Shown piece by piece: positions 53,401-64,000 of a stretch of DNA of 64,000 nucleotides (the first letter of the stretch is position 1; each line of letters begins with the position of its first letter). The notes below the pieces were generated by a model that saw only the letters and a list, made by a program, of their open reading frames with translations, ran no database searches and had not been told where the DNA came from. The DNA is from Owenia fusiformis (taxonomy: Eukaryota; Annelida; Polychaeta; Sabellida; Oweniidae). Made by a program: the position numbers and the translations under genes. The stretch is from assembly GCA_903813345.2 (NCBI GenBank), contig CAIIXF020000007.1, positions 6,887,730 through 6,951,729 of the forward strand. Direction: 5' to 3'.

Positions 53401-54975
53401 CCATTTTCTGAGATTCCTCATTTCTTGAAGTACTTACTGTTTCACCATCTTTAATGCTGTCATTACCTGCAATATTTTTGTCAATGTCGTCACAAATGTT
53501 CAATTGGTCAACACCTTTCAGTGTAGAGATTTGTGAACCTTCAATTGTTGGGAATTCTTCAACATTTTTCTCTCCCATGAGGTCATTATCCATGTTAACC
53601 TCACTGAACTGTGACTTTATGAGATCATTCTGTATAACAGGTGAATTGTCACTGTCAATCTCATTACTCATTTTAATCAAATTCGCTATTTCACTATGCT
53701 GTGTCGATTGAGAGCTCTCAGAAAACATCGGCTCTAAAGTAGCTGCTGTCATTGCTTGTGGTGAAACAACACTGGGCAAAGGTTCAGATAGATCAGTTGT
53801 GTCATCTGTTTCAGATTTTTTCCTATCAAACATTTCACTCTTGATATCAAGGTCTCCATTCTGGTTATGATCATCTGTATCAGCCCTTTCATTTATTTCG
53901 CCATTTGTTTCTTTGAGATTATTAGTTACTTTCCCTGGACAATCTTTCTCCTCATTTATAACATTATTTTGATCGCAGTCATGTAAAGATATTTCATTAG
54001 TTTCAGATGCACCTGACATCTTTTCTACATCCTCTGTCAACATTTTAGAATCATTAATCATAACTTCAGAGTCATTTGGCATAATCTTTAAATCATTCAT
54101 CACAATTTCTTTGTCAACTGACATCATTTTGGAATCATTCACAGTGAATTCTGAATCTTTCTCCATTTCAAATTTCTGTTGAACAATGTCACAGTATTCA
54201 ATAGGTTTAGGATTCGATTCATCTCCTGTTGAATTAAAAGGCTCAGATACAAACTGTTCCAAAACAGGCATTTTATAACATTCTTGATCACTTTGAGGAC
54301 TTTTATTTTGTAGATTTGAGTCACTGTCTATTGAACTTGAATCAATACATTCATTTAAGTCATCATCACCTTGTTGACTTGAGTCATGATCCGTTTGATT
54401 TGAAATACTATATTGTCTAGAGTCATTATCTTGTTCATCCAAGTCAGCATTTTGTTCATTAAGTTCTATATTCTCCTGTTCATTAGTGTTAATGTCAATT
54501 TCCGACTCAATATTATTTTCTTCCTCAGTTTCATTTTCACATTCAATCTCCTCATTGTCAATAGTTTCACTTGGATCTCTTCTCTCTTCTTGGAGTTGAA
54601 ACAGCAGGTCATCTTGATCAACAGTGTTCATTGATGGTTGCATCCAATCATCATTGTCAGAATCATTTACATTTTCCATAATTTTTATTTTGTTGACAGG
54701 GTCAGTACACTTCTGACTGTGTTGATCGATTCCACCATTGTTAAATGTTACATGCTTCCCATTTCCTATTACATCATTATTGTCAATGTTTTCATCTTTC
54801 TTACTTCCCATATCATCATCTCTCTCTGTAGTTATGCTACTGGAAACTACTGTGTTAAAATACGAGTCATAATTGTCCTCATTCGTAAATGACTCACTGA
54901 AAGTGATGAACTTCGGTGTTTTTTCCATTGAGTTTTCTTCCTCTTCATCCTTGTTTGCATCGTCATCCATTTTAT
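44625..54975 (-). CDS. Large multi-C2H2 zinc-finger nuclear protein (4 coding exons, about 2179 aa)
   Basis: Exons 54975-52516, 51106-50865, 48836-47795 and 47425-44625 join with GT/AG borders and phases 1, 0, 1 to give one open frame from ATG 54970 to a stop at 44625. The first third is acidic and Ser/Asn/Asp-rich, with weak repeats such as NDSKMMSVD and NDSKMLTED, then a basic signal PPKRKRRRKAKAQK. Exon 3 is Pro/Gly/Leu-rich with NRKKRRKRRTSSK. The last exon carries about ten C2H2-type fingers at roughly residues 1389-1470, 1698-1760, 1795-1895 and 2080-2140, plus KEKHHHHRRKKDRK. Fingers and nuclear signals imply DNA or chromatin binding; I do not recognise an orthologue. An acceptor TTTCAG before ATAAAATG shows a 5' UTR exon further right. 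Downstream, AATAAA on the minus strand at 43933-43928 is a possible polyadenylation signal. Confidence 0.85.
47795..48836 (-). CDS. Zinc-finger protein exon 3 (Pro/Gly-rich, residues 900-1246)
   Basis: It is 1042 nt from TTTCAG/AGAATAGGAGG to CAAG/GTATCG. It encodes a Gly/Pro/Met/Leu-rich stretch (GPLGLPMPGPMGMGNLPLGV), a basic nuclear-localisation-like NRKKRRKRRTSSKSRG and a Ser/Thr-rich tail ending KIKLATLQ. Confidence 0.85.
49305..49485 (+). pseudogene. LINE ORF2 fragment, same family as the intact element
   Basis: Inside intron 2 of the zinc-finger gene. Translated with frame shifts it reads SGKGKLFSLFGL, KLYNSLTVP and LLYGDQIIN, matching SGKRKLYSLFGLGHR, SKLYNSFSVPKMLYGDQIIN of the ORF2 at 27648-31229. 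It contains stops and indels; an old truncated copy. Confidence 0.75.
49478..49677. mobile_element. CAGTAAAACCTGT-family copy, left end degraded
   Basis: It runs from GTAAAACCTAAGTGAATACC to ACACAGGTGTTACTG with TA after it. CTCTCTAGTGAA units repeat inside. Confidence 0.55.
49698..50312. mobile_element. Composite hairpin plus inverted-repeat element B
   Basis: The hairpin has arms 49698-49757 and 49777-49836 around GAGTGAGCGAAGCGAATGA and contains ATATCATTTTTATCGCC in inverted copies. It is followed by a body bounded by GGTTTATCCCATGATTA (from 49838) and TAATCGTGGGATAAATC (50295 on). Body repeats (GATATCACAC, ATATCTCACGG) echo element A. Non-coding. Confidence 0.75.
50336..50512. mobile_element. 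Miniature element, CAGTAAAACCTGT family
   Basis: It is 177 bp with ends CAGTAAAACCTGTGC and CAAGTTTTACTG and flanking TA duplications. GGTGTTCACTAGAGA is tandemly repeated inside. GAGAGCTTCGTC after it (about 50530) is a scrap of the SINE-like repeat. Confidence 0.75.
50588..50840. mobile_element. CAGTAAAACCTGT-family copy, right end unclear
   Basis: It begins after TA with CAGTAAAACCTGTAAAGG and carries repeated GTTCCACTT units. It ends close to exon 2 of the zinc-finger gene without a clean terminal repeat. Confidence 0.5.
50865..51106 (-). CDS. Zinc-finger protein exon 2 (residues 819-899)
   Basis: It is 242 nt between TTTTCCAG and GTATGT. It encodes LRIESSYTLLEMDDSAVSDH, then DVPQGVSDHVRNHLRTFLK and ESTETPPSM. 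The helical DVPQGVSDHVRNHL segment is not a domain I can name, but it looks structured compared with its neighbours. Phases match on both sides. Confidence 0.82.
51484..51617 (+). repeat. Dispersed ATGTCACCACC family, diverged copy
   Basis: It begins AAGGCATTTACGTGC and ends ATGTCCACTTATAGTGGTGA then CATAAAA. It sits in intron 1 of the zinc-finger gene. Confidence 0.7.
52516..54975 (-). CDS. Zinc-finger protein exon 1 (acidic, residues 1-818)
   Basis: Acceptor TTTTCAG at 54977-54976, ATG at 54970, donor CAG/GTAAATAT at 52516. The sequence starts MDDDANKDEEEENSMEKTPK. Over 2.4 kb there is no stop. It is low-complexity and strongly acidic up to the basic PPKRKRRRKAK motif, then ends SSPVGEPP with one nucleotide of the next codon. 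An internal ORF start upstream of the acceptor is intronic and was discarded. Confidence 0.85.
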
Positions 54976-55948
54976 CTGAAAATATATCAAACACAAAATT
55001 ATACTTCAAATTGAAAATCTTCAGCAGAAAGTACTGTACATCAAAAAGCTTCCGCAAGGATGTAAAGACAAAACAAATCCCTGCTACATGCTATTAGGCA
55101 AGCATATAATAATTTCTCAGTAGAACATCATAATGATGATTGGTGACAGTACACGTATTTATGTAATACGTGAAGTACTAATATTACTGCAGCCTCATCT
55201 AATAAGACATTTAATACATGCTCATTCACTAAAGCGGATGTGATATAAGAAATCCTATCCTTTTAAAAATCTCATAAAAAGCTAGCTCATTTTCTAATGT
55301 CCTCCCTTTGGTAGGTGTTATGACAATTCCAATTTTCTAATGCTTCAAATATTAGTTTCTTCTTGAAATAATTTCAGAGATGTGATATGATTGAGGTATT
55401 ATTTCATGACTAACACACATCTTTTGAATATAATTACTTAAAAGTTTCATGAGGTGATAATTATTTCGCGAGCCTGGCAAAGTAATAAGCAATAAGCAAA
55501 CATCACCTGATACAATCTCAAACATTCAGGATTATAAATTTTCCCAAATTTCCTCCCTGCCTGGGTTATCTACATTTCAATAAAAATCTAAAAACGGTTC
55601 ATATTGAAATTTCTGCTTCAGGCTATGCCATTTTAGTTTTTGGAAGTAATTTAACGGAATTTTCTTAAGGAGTCTCTTGATTCTACCATACCTAAATACA
55701 GTTTCTCGCTACTTTGGCTCCCCTTTGGAAGAACATAGCTTCCATCTATACTCTTCAGGAAGATGTTTTTAAGAATTTGTAGTTAGAAAATCATTTCGAA
55801 TTCAAACTCACCAAAAAGTCATAAAAGCGTTATTTAAAATGCTGACTTATCAGCATATAACTGAAGAACAGTAGATATAGTAAAACCTACAATAATTCAA
55901 ATATAATAATGATAATAAATAAATAATATAATATAATTCAGATAAGAA

Positions 55949-56100
55949 CAAGGTATTAACATACAAAATATCACAACCTGCCATTAAGTACAGACAATGG
56001 CCGACATACTCCAATCACCGACTGTCAAACACCAAACACTGTCCACAAAAATGTTATGGACTATAACAATATGTTACCACTTGAGATGGAGACATGAAAA
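55949..56100 (+). repeat. Dispersed ATGTCACCACC family, diverged copy
   Basis: It begins AAGGTATTAACATAC and ends CTATAACAATATGTTACCAC then TTGAGATGGAGACATG. It lies upstream of the zinc-finger gene's coding exons. Confidence 0.7.
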
Positions 56101-56629
56101 TGGAACTGAAAAGGTGAAATGTTCATGTTTATGAGAATTGTTCATATTCTGATCAAACACAAATTAGAAATTGAATTTGAACAGTTTTTTCATATTTCAA
56201 AGCTCATAAATATTTAATACCAAATAATTGACAGTGCACTTTCTGTTTCGTCTACGAGGGAATAATAATTGCATTCTTTCATGTAAAAACACCCAGGGGT
56301 AGTCTTAAATGTCTGTTGGGTGTTAAAAAATCAACTCAACACCATCAATATGGAGAATTTGGACGCTACCTGTTAAAAATACATTTTGAAATCAAATTAA
56401 TTAAATTTTGGCTTCATTTACTTCATCTTTCACCATGAAACATTCTTCATAAAACGTATATGTATGACCGTGAAATGAGTCAATTAGGTTTTAAAAAGTG
56501 CGATTTATTTTAATATTGGGATACTCAAAAGATTGATGATGCCAATATTTTTATCAAGACAAAAATACTGTATCAGAATTATAAATCTCAGTGGAAGAAG
56601 GATATATTAAATTACCCGGTCTTAATTAA

Positions 56630-56830
56630 ATTCAAAAAGAGAGAGTTTGAATATCAAAAATAAAAATTACAGGCAAGCAATTTGTAGATTTAGGCTTAGT
56701 TCCCACAAGTTACATGTAGAACTTCGTTGAAACCTGTAGATGAACGTTTATGTAATATTTGTGATATCTTAGAAGATGAACAACACTTCATCATGATTTG
56801 TATGAAAAACACTACAGAAATTTTTGTTTG
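56630..56830 (+). pseudogene. LINE ORF2 C-terminal relic
   Basis: One frame reads ERLCNICDILEDEQHFIMIC at 56738-56797. This is the Cys/His motif C..C......E.HF...C found at the end of many LINE reverse transcriptases. The surrounding frames are broken. It is not obviously the same family as the intact LINE. Confidence 0.6.
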
Positions 56831-57119
56831 ACACCCTAACACAATTTAATTTTGGAGGCAGTTCTGACTTTATTTTTTAAAGACTGATGTCTCATAAAAA
56901 TTCTTATGTAATTTTACATTTAGCAAAGTGAGTGGCCATTTTGAAAATCGGCTTTTGAGCAGAACTTCTACCCCCATAGGGTATATGTGTACAAAATATG
57001 AACAAAATCGGGCCAACGGTATTTGAGTTATTGCCCAGACGGATGGAGGCGTTCCATATATTCCTCAGAACTTCGTTCGATGGCATAATAAAAGATAGAT
57101 ATATATAGTTAACCTCCCC

Positions 57120-58770
57120 CCACATTATCCCTCTATTAAAGAATGAGATGAGATATAGGGATGACTGGTCAATTTCACATCCAAGCTTAGTGACACAAGA
57201 AACAGTTCTTTATTCCAACGCTTATATATACATACATAACTGTTCATTGAGCAATGATGGGAAAGTAGCTCTGAAGATTGAGGTCTCCTACGACAATCAA
57301 TACTTGAAGTGCGTGGCACGTTAAAGGTCACCTGTACATAGGCAAGAATTATATTCACAAAGCAGTAGATTATAAATAAGATTGCTTCTTGATATTTGAT
57401 CTACTCATCGGAATTATAACGACTTATTTCTGATGGCAATAATGTATTAAATACGTCAAAGGAACTACCTTAGTATATCATGAGTTCATGTCATCTAGCC
57501 ACCCTACCATCTGACGATAAATGCTAATGTCAGTTTTGATGCTGCAAAGATCTTAAATGCAATTTGTAGATTCCCTGTTGCAACACTATTCTCTTACTAT
57601 CACCTATTGAGATCTTAATGGTCACAAATGAAATATATTCATGGATTCCTTGTTGCCTAGCTACAAAACCCTCTTACTGCAAATGTTACAATTTTGCTGA
57701 TTCATTCTGATTGGATATATGCTACGTCAAAAAACTATGTCTATTTTAAAGAGTGTGGGCAGTAAGGCAAACTCTTTCAAAGGGTCTTATATACTTTGAC
57801 CCCAAATTCCTTCAATTTGAGTCTTTGCTTGTATTATGTAAATATTAAATGAGGTATCAACATATTTTCCCCACATCCAGAAAGCATTAATGAATTACAC
57901 AATCTAAAAAAACAATTTCTAGGTCATAGCTATATGCTTATAGCATAGATGCAATGGTTTGACAATGACATGTGTTCTATTTAGACCACACAAAGAAATT
58001 ACATGATATCATATCATTTTGATGGTTAAGTTGTTTTTGTTCACATATCAAATACATAATTTGGATAGAGCTCACATAAATGAATGGTGGCACTTTAAAT
58101 CATCCTTCATATAATGTTGATTAATCAAAATTTGAAAAAATACTCCACCTACATTTTTCAAAATGGATCTACATGTGTACTCTAGATTTACAAGTCAATG
58201 GTGAAGAACAAGTATCTGCTATAGACATAATGGTTCAGTTATATTAATTATGTAATAATTGTTTAAAACCTGAAAGTTTATTAATGAGTCTTGTATTTAG
58301 ACAAACAGCAGTAGAATTATTCATTGAATTATAAGTTGATCTTAGTGTTACAAAGGTATCAAGTCAGGAATCCTATTGTATATGTAAGACAATAATACTT
58401 TCATAATACAGGGATACAAATATGTACAAGATGTCCCCCACCAACTGGTGAGATTCTCTTCCCATGGGTATAATGGTCTATCCCTTTATTCACTTAGGGG
58501 GCGAGGTAGCAGGGGGATCCAACCACTTGGTGCAGGACTTTGTCTTACTAAAATCAGTTTGACTAACTTTTCTCAAAAAAACGAATACAATCATAGAATA
58601 CCTTGTCTAAGATATACATAGAACCTACAGTATTTGCAATAACTAGGTGATAATTGTGCTTCTAAATGTTCTTAAAATAAAGAAGATGGTTAAGTATTCT
58701 GACAGTCAATCTAAAGCCCTAGAGCCAAGAAGTGTGTTGTATTATTAGCTCAGAAATGACAAGCTGTCAA
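57120..58770. other. Noncoding stretch
   Basis: No gene or repeat family was recognised. The nearby 56900-57100 segment (GTACAAAATATGAACAAAAT and CGGGCCAACGGTA) looks like a generic dispersed repeat, but I see only one copy. Confidence 0.4.
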
Positions 58771-58780
58771 AAAGGCAATA

Positions 58781-59205
58781 CAGTGAAACCTGTTAAATAG
58801 AACATTGCTTTAGTCAGTTTTACTGCTCCCATATATCATTAACATGACCAGGATTCCAATGGTCATGGTCAAAATGTCCCTTAACACAATGAAATAGCTT
58901 TTACAGCCCTCTGAAATTGTGACAGAAAAATATTAAAAGTTTTCCTTTCGGAAAGGTCACTGAACAGAATGATTTGAATTTTTCAGAAAATGTGCCCAAT
59001 ATATTGCTTTCAATGATAGAAGCTTGGAAAATATGAAAACATGTCTGAAAACACCTCTATTTGCAACACCTCTGTTAGTAGAACACTTTTCAGAATCCCA
59101 AGACCAACTAAGTTAATGTAATATGAAACTCTATAAGTGGAACACCTCCCATGTGAAACAATTTTTAGAGGTACCAAAGGTGTTCTACTAAGACAGGTTT
59201 TCCTG
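58781..59205. mobile_element. CAGTAAAACCTGT-family element, longer copy
   Basis: It is 425 bp from CAGTGAAACCTGTTAAAT to AGACAGGTTTTCCTG with TA on both sides. It contains GAACACCTC repeats. It is the longest copy in the window but has no transposase sequence. Confidence 0.75.
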
Positions 59206-59216
59206 TACCAGTTGAC

Positions 59217-59848
59217 TAGTGGAGCAACGATTGACTCGTGGACTCGAATACTACTCGCCAAACCCTGTAAATAGGATTCATCGATTGGTAAATTCTGACT
59301 CGAATTGAAAAAAAAATGAAAAAAATGATGAAGAAAATGTGATTTACCCACCTTTCAACCGCAATTTACATTAAAAAAAACACATCCAATGTACAACATT
59401 TCTGTACAATGTTTAGCAATGATGCCTTCCTTAATATATAGCATTGTAGTTTGATACCTTAACTGGAATAATAAATCAAATACGATAGGCTTTCTCGTGT
59501 TTGTTTTTATTTATTGATTACATCCGGTTGCGCATGTGCAATGCAATATTTAACGAGGTCAAACCAATTAGGGTAAATTGCTAAATTATTTACTTTTCAA
59601 TGCAAAACAAGAACATATAAAGTGTATTGAGTTATTCTATTTGAATAATTTGATGGGTATGTTGGAGGTATTCAAGGTAGGTTAAGCCGAGAACACTTGA
59701 AAACATTGCTACCGGAAGTGAAAGTTTGTAACTTTCCGAAGAAAGTTTTTCTGAACTTTTTTCCAAAATCATTCATTTTAATCGCGAATAAATCGAGTGT
59801 TCAAGAGCCTCTACTCGAGTAGGATAATTCACACGAGTCCCACCACTA
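59217..59848. mobile_element. hAT-type element with 8-bp target duplication
   Basis: It is 632 bp with inverted ends TAGTGGAGCAACGATTG and the complement of TAGTGGTGGGACTCGTG, which match well only over the first 8 bp and again at GACTCGTG. CAGTTGAC is duplicated exactly at 59209-59216 and 59849-59856. The 8-bp duplication and TAGNG ends are hAT hallmarks. No transposase coding was seen, so it is a non-autonomous derivative. CTCGAATAC and CTCGAGTAG motifs recur near both ends. Confidence 0.85.
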
Positions 59849-59859
59849 CAGTTGACCTA

Positions 59860-62800
59860 GTTCCTGGCCAACCTTCATAACTCTGGAAATCCAACTACAC
59901 TATACATTTATATGATCACACCTATTGCCTAACACAATCTATGCTTTGGTCTCACCATCCCCCTCCCCCTCAAAGAAACCCTGGGTTTGAATAACAAGGC
60001 ATCCTTGGCCCAAGAGTAATTCATTGCATTACATTACATGCTATGAAAGCAGTGAAGGACCGATCTTGAAGGATGATAACAAAGTGATGAGACCAATATA
60101 GTCCTTGATGCTAGGCTTTAGTTGAAATGTTGATTTGTCTTCATTAGAGCCATCGTGACCCCCCCCCCCCCCGCTTTACCCAACAAAACTCATCTCTATG
60201 AGACAGAAGAATGCAAGACCAGATTTTATGTCCGTACTCTGTATGTCCATATGCACTCTCCCACATATTCATTATTCATTCAATGAATGCTTAATAAACT
60301 AAATAAACACTTGTACAAATAAATAGTCACAAACTCAATATTTATAACATACACACCAGTCTAACTCAAAGAAATCAATAATGTTACAGAGACAAATTCA
60401 CTGAAAAAATCATCAAGCTTCGTTCATTGATCCTATACGAAAGTATGTAGACCTAGACCAGTCTGCAATAGATTCATCATTATCTGTAAACAACAACAAA
60501 ACAAGAGAAATGAGAAAATGGTGTGAAGAATATCAACCTACCTATATGTGTTTTAATCAAAATCAATGCTATGGCGCTCCAAGTATTCACTATCTTTCTT
60601 TATGCTTAGCCTAGTGTCTACATGACCTGCCAGTGACCTACATCCAATATTGAAAAAGCAATTTTCTCAAAGGCCTCACTGAGCTTTAGAACTTGGCTGA
60701 TTTACAGCAAAATTCAAGTAGGTCACAAGGCAATCAGTATTATGCCCTTTTGAAATGATTTCAGAATTGTTGTATTTTTTATGATTCTGATACATGTATT
60801 GTCATTTTCTATATTTTTCCTTGATATTGCTCCATCTTTAATGTCATAACTGTTGAGTAGTCTTTAAAAGCATATCAAATATGACATTTAGTATGTAACA
60901 TAGCAACCATTATAGACCTCTAGATTTGCATGTATAGAGTGCATATAAAGGTTCATACTTGCTATAAATACGATGACCTACATAAAGGCTAAAAATACCC
61001 AAATGGATAAACATTCTGAACGAGAAGGCAAACACAGTACTACTTCACCCAAACTTAAAAGGTCAATCTCCCCGAGTTCATTTCATTATTTTCCTCTCAA
61101 AATTGTGAAAAACCATCACTTGATTTTTCCGTCAATAAATTAATTATCTGTACTATTTTCTCTTAATTTACTTTTTTCCCCATGCTATTTATTTTACCGG
61201 GTTTTATGATTTCAAACTTGACCCGTATCACACTATATTTTCTGGTTCATTATGTGTTCCCTTCAAACCTGAGGTCAGTCACATATATAAAAGCATTTGG
61301 CATGAACTTAAAGTCCCTATTTAGAATCAACCTAAATGAAATTATGGATATAAAAATATATTTGAGACAAATAACTATATGACGTGCTTCATGGATAGCA
61401 CAAGATTTATGACTAAAAAAATTATTTCGAATAATTTTATGCTACTTTTTGTCCTTAATTTTTATTACTTTATTTGATTTTGTTTATTTCAAATTTCCCA
61501 CAAAATAACTAAGTATTAAATATTTTTCGAGGGTACAATACTTCATACAGAAGAGAAACATTTTATTTTATGTGTTTTTATGTTTTTTCACCAGCAAATA
61601 ATTAGATATGATCAAGGTATGAGACACAGATGATGACAATAGAATAAATACACATTCTGTGTTCCACAGTGTTAAAACCGCAGATCAGGATCCCAAGAGC
61701 CAATCAGATTGTTAGAATATCACAATCGAGTTTAGTATCTAAATAGGAAATATCCAACGAGGTATAATTGCAGATATTTATTACATGAGATATACGAAAG
61801 ATGAGTCAAGATGACCCAAAGCGCAACAACAAGTATAAAAATAGCTTTGTAACAATGCATAACACTGATTACTAATTTTATGTCTCCAGTAAAGAACACC
61901 GCAACCTCCGTTGCTACTGACAACCAGTTCCAATAAAATGTCTAGCATATTTTTTGTATTCTTAATCATGTAAGCCTCGACATCTAATATATAGCTACTA
62001 CTTAGGAAAATATCAAACAGAAAATGGTATTTTTGTTATAAAAGAGGTTATTATTGAATGTTGTCATCAAAGAAACTTTACATTGTAAAAATATAGAAAA
62101 GAATAACAATACAATACAACTACAATAGTTGTAAATTTCTACATCAGAATCCAGTTTCCAACAATGTATTGTATTTCTATCAGGGTATTGTATCTAGATT
62201 ATTTAGTATTTAGATTTCAATTAAGGAATCATGGAAAGTACAATGGGAAACCAGTACTATATAAATTAATGTTCTATTGAGAGGAATACCTATGATAATT
62301 TTTATATTTTCTCATGCCTGAGAGTAAAGAGGATAAAGGAATACTGTACTATTTTTGGAATTGAAAAAGACCCAATTTTTATCATTCATTGTGAATAACT
62401 CTTATTCTTGAGATTGGGTATTAGAAAACAAATTGTAGGAAACATTCACACTTGTTGTAAGCACCACAAAAAATATAATTGTACGTTTTGCAGTAACATG
62501 GACCTTATCTCTTGTATAAGGTCTCCTTTAACTTCTTTGTTATCTTCTCTCTGTTATCTTCTCTGTCAGTGATTTATATTTATACATTTCCTGAGGTTTT
62601 CACAAAAGAAAAATAACAATAAAATACTACATATATATGTAAAACGTGTATACAAACCCTAAAAAACTCATCTATAATACAGGAATTACAAAATTTGTGC
62701 TGTGATATGATTATTATCAAACAAACTGAATCTCAAGATGCACAAGCTCTATCTGATATGGATTCCACCTTATAATACGAGTCAACAGTATAAATAAGGT

Positions 62801-64000
62801 CAACTTTAACTGCTGAACTTTTATTATCATATTTTATATTTATGGCTAAGGTTAACAGTACAAGGACACAAAAGAAGTCATATAAATGATTTGGGTAAAC
62901 AGGTTTTGAATTAACAATATTTAGAATTTTGATCATCTTAACCTAGACAGCAGAAGGAAGTCGTGACATTTCTCATGGATCCGAATTTGCAGATGCAACA
63001 AATTGGGTTACATGTACTTTTTACCTTAACGCAGAACTAATATGTATAATTCAAATTAAATATATTTCTCATAGATTTTATTTACTTAATGATAATATAT
63101 AGTGACAGTATTTCAACTAGGCCATATTCCATTTATGTTCTCAATATATTGAATGGTAATACAAAGTACATTACCTACCACCAATATAATACAAGGAACA
63201 TGCCCCGGGACCATACACCACTCACTAAAATAAGCGCCACCTACTTTCATAAAAACCAAACATACACCATCATTTCACCACTCAGAACTTTTGATCAACT
63301 TTTACCTAATTTAGAAATGAATTCAAACAACCTTGTTGTCTTATTTTTATCAGATTTGGTTTGAAGGCTTGAGCTTCAGATGTTAAATTTCACTTGTAAA
63401 GAGTAATATAAGAAACGTAAAATTAAAACCAAGAGTTAATTTAATCTTTATTTCAAATACAAACAGACATTCTCCCAAACATAAATGATTTCCAGTCATA
63501 ATTTCATAAACTACAAGCATTCTTGAAAAAGTTATATGGTAAAGGCATGGCTAACATAAAGGATAGGTATCGATATGGTGAACTGAATTCAACAATGTTT
63601 TTCTCTTAAAACCAATTATTGAAAAAATTCTGTAAAAAACATGGTCCTTTATGTAATGTTGACTGATTGGCAAAAATTTAATGCAAAAATTATTTATATA
63701 TATTTTTTATAACTGTTTTTGTTAACATTTTTGTTTTTTAGTGCAATTGTTTTTTGTTCCTTTCTACCAATTCTTGAGAATGAAATAAAATGTCTTTCCG
63801 AACCTTGTTGGAACAAAATAGCATATACAACATTTTCTTAGACCTCTCAATATTATATAGTTATACAAAGGAAATTTTGGTTGATTTAACAAAAAGAAAA
63901 CCCCCCAAAATAGATAAAAATTAAGATAAATCTTTTATTTCATTAACACAGGCTGGTATCGAAAGATTTGTCCGCTGTGACGGAGCATGCTATTTTTATA
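59860..64000. other. Noncoding stretch to window end
   Basis: AT-rich DNA with a C12 run near 60160. Short ORFs (for example 61182-61382, 63089-63364) show no protein-like features or splice context. No RNA gene was recognised. The 5' UTR exon and promoter of the zinc-finger gene may lie here or in 55-59 kb. Confidence 0.45.

Noticed and set aside
61182-61382. Hydrophobic plus-strand ORF of 66 codons.
   Set aside because: Typical chance ORF in AT-rich DNA, with no splice context or homology signal.
1-64000. CRISPR arrays, bacterial operons or riboswitches.
   Set aside because: Spliced genes and LINE/mariner/hAT content show animal nuclear DNA. The tandem arrays have no spacers of the CRISPR kind.

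Overview
This 64 kb window is AT-rich, intron-rich animal DNA. It has large introns with GT/AG boundaries and a dense mix of DNA-transposon derivatives, one full-length LINE and many tandem arrays. The repeat content and gene families suggest a marine invertebrate, probably a lophotrochozoan such as a mollusc. That is an inference from style, because nothing here fixes the species.

Genes. (1) Seven consecutive exons on the minus strand between 11136 and 119 encode the first 233 residues of a FERM-PDZ tyrosine phosphatase of the PTPN3/PTPN4 (Ptpmeg) type. All splice phases agree. The rest of the gene lies beyond the left edge. (2) A single-exon carbohydrate sulfotransferase-like gene (2503-3438, plus strand) is nested in one of its introns. 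Its conserved C-terminus has slipped into another frame. (3) An intact two-ORF non-LTR retrotransposon (ORF1 26203-27642, ORF2 27648-31229) sits in the middle of the window. (4) A four-exon minus-strand gene (54970 to 44625) encodes a protein of about 2179 residues with about ten C2H2 zinc fingers. It lies upstream of the phosphatase gene in the same orientation.

Repeats and mobile elements. 0-11 kb holds the phosphatase exons with tandem arrays abutting them, a composite hairpin element and a dead mariner. 11-25 kb has no recognised gene but holds two 2-3 kb elements with long terminal inverted repeats (14319-17074 and 17866-20022). 31-44 kb is repeat-rich and noncoding. 49-51 kb holds a LINE fragment, a second composite hairpin element and several miniature elements inside an intron of the zinc-finger gene. 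55-64 kb holds miniature elements, a hAT element with an 8-bp target duplication and otherwise unremarkable AT-rich DNA.

The most notable observation is in the phosphatase gene. The 3' half of exon E together with its splice donor has been amplified into a 16-copy, 53-bp array. Each unit keeps an acceptor-like CTACAG, a 30-nt segment in the gene's reading phase and, in most units, a GTAAG donor. Two other exons of the same gene also have exon-edge sequence duplicated in the neighbouring intron.
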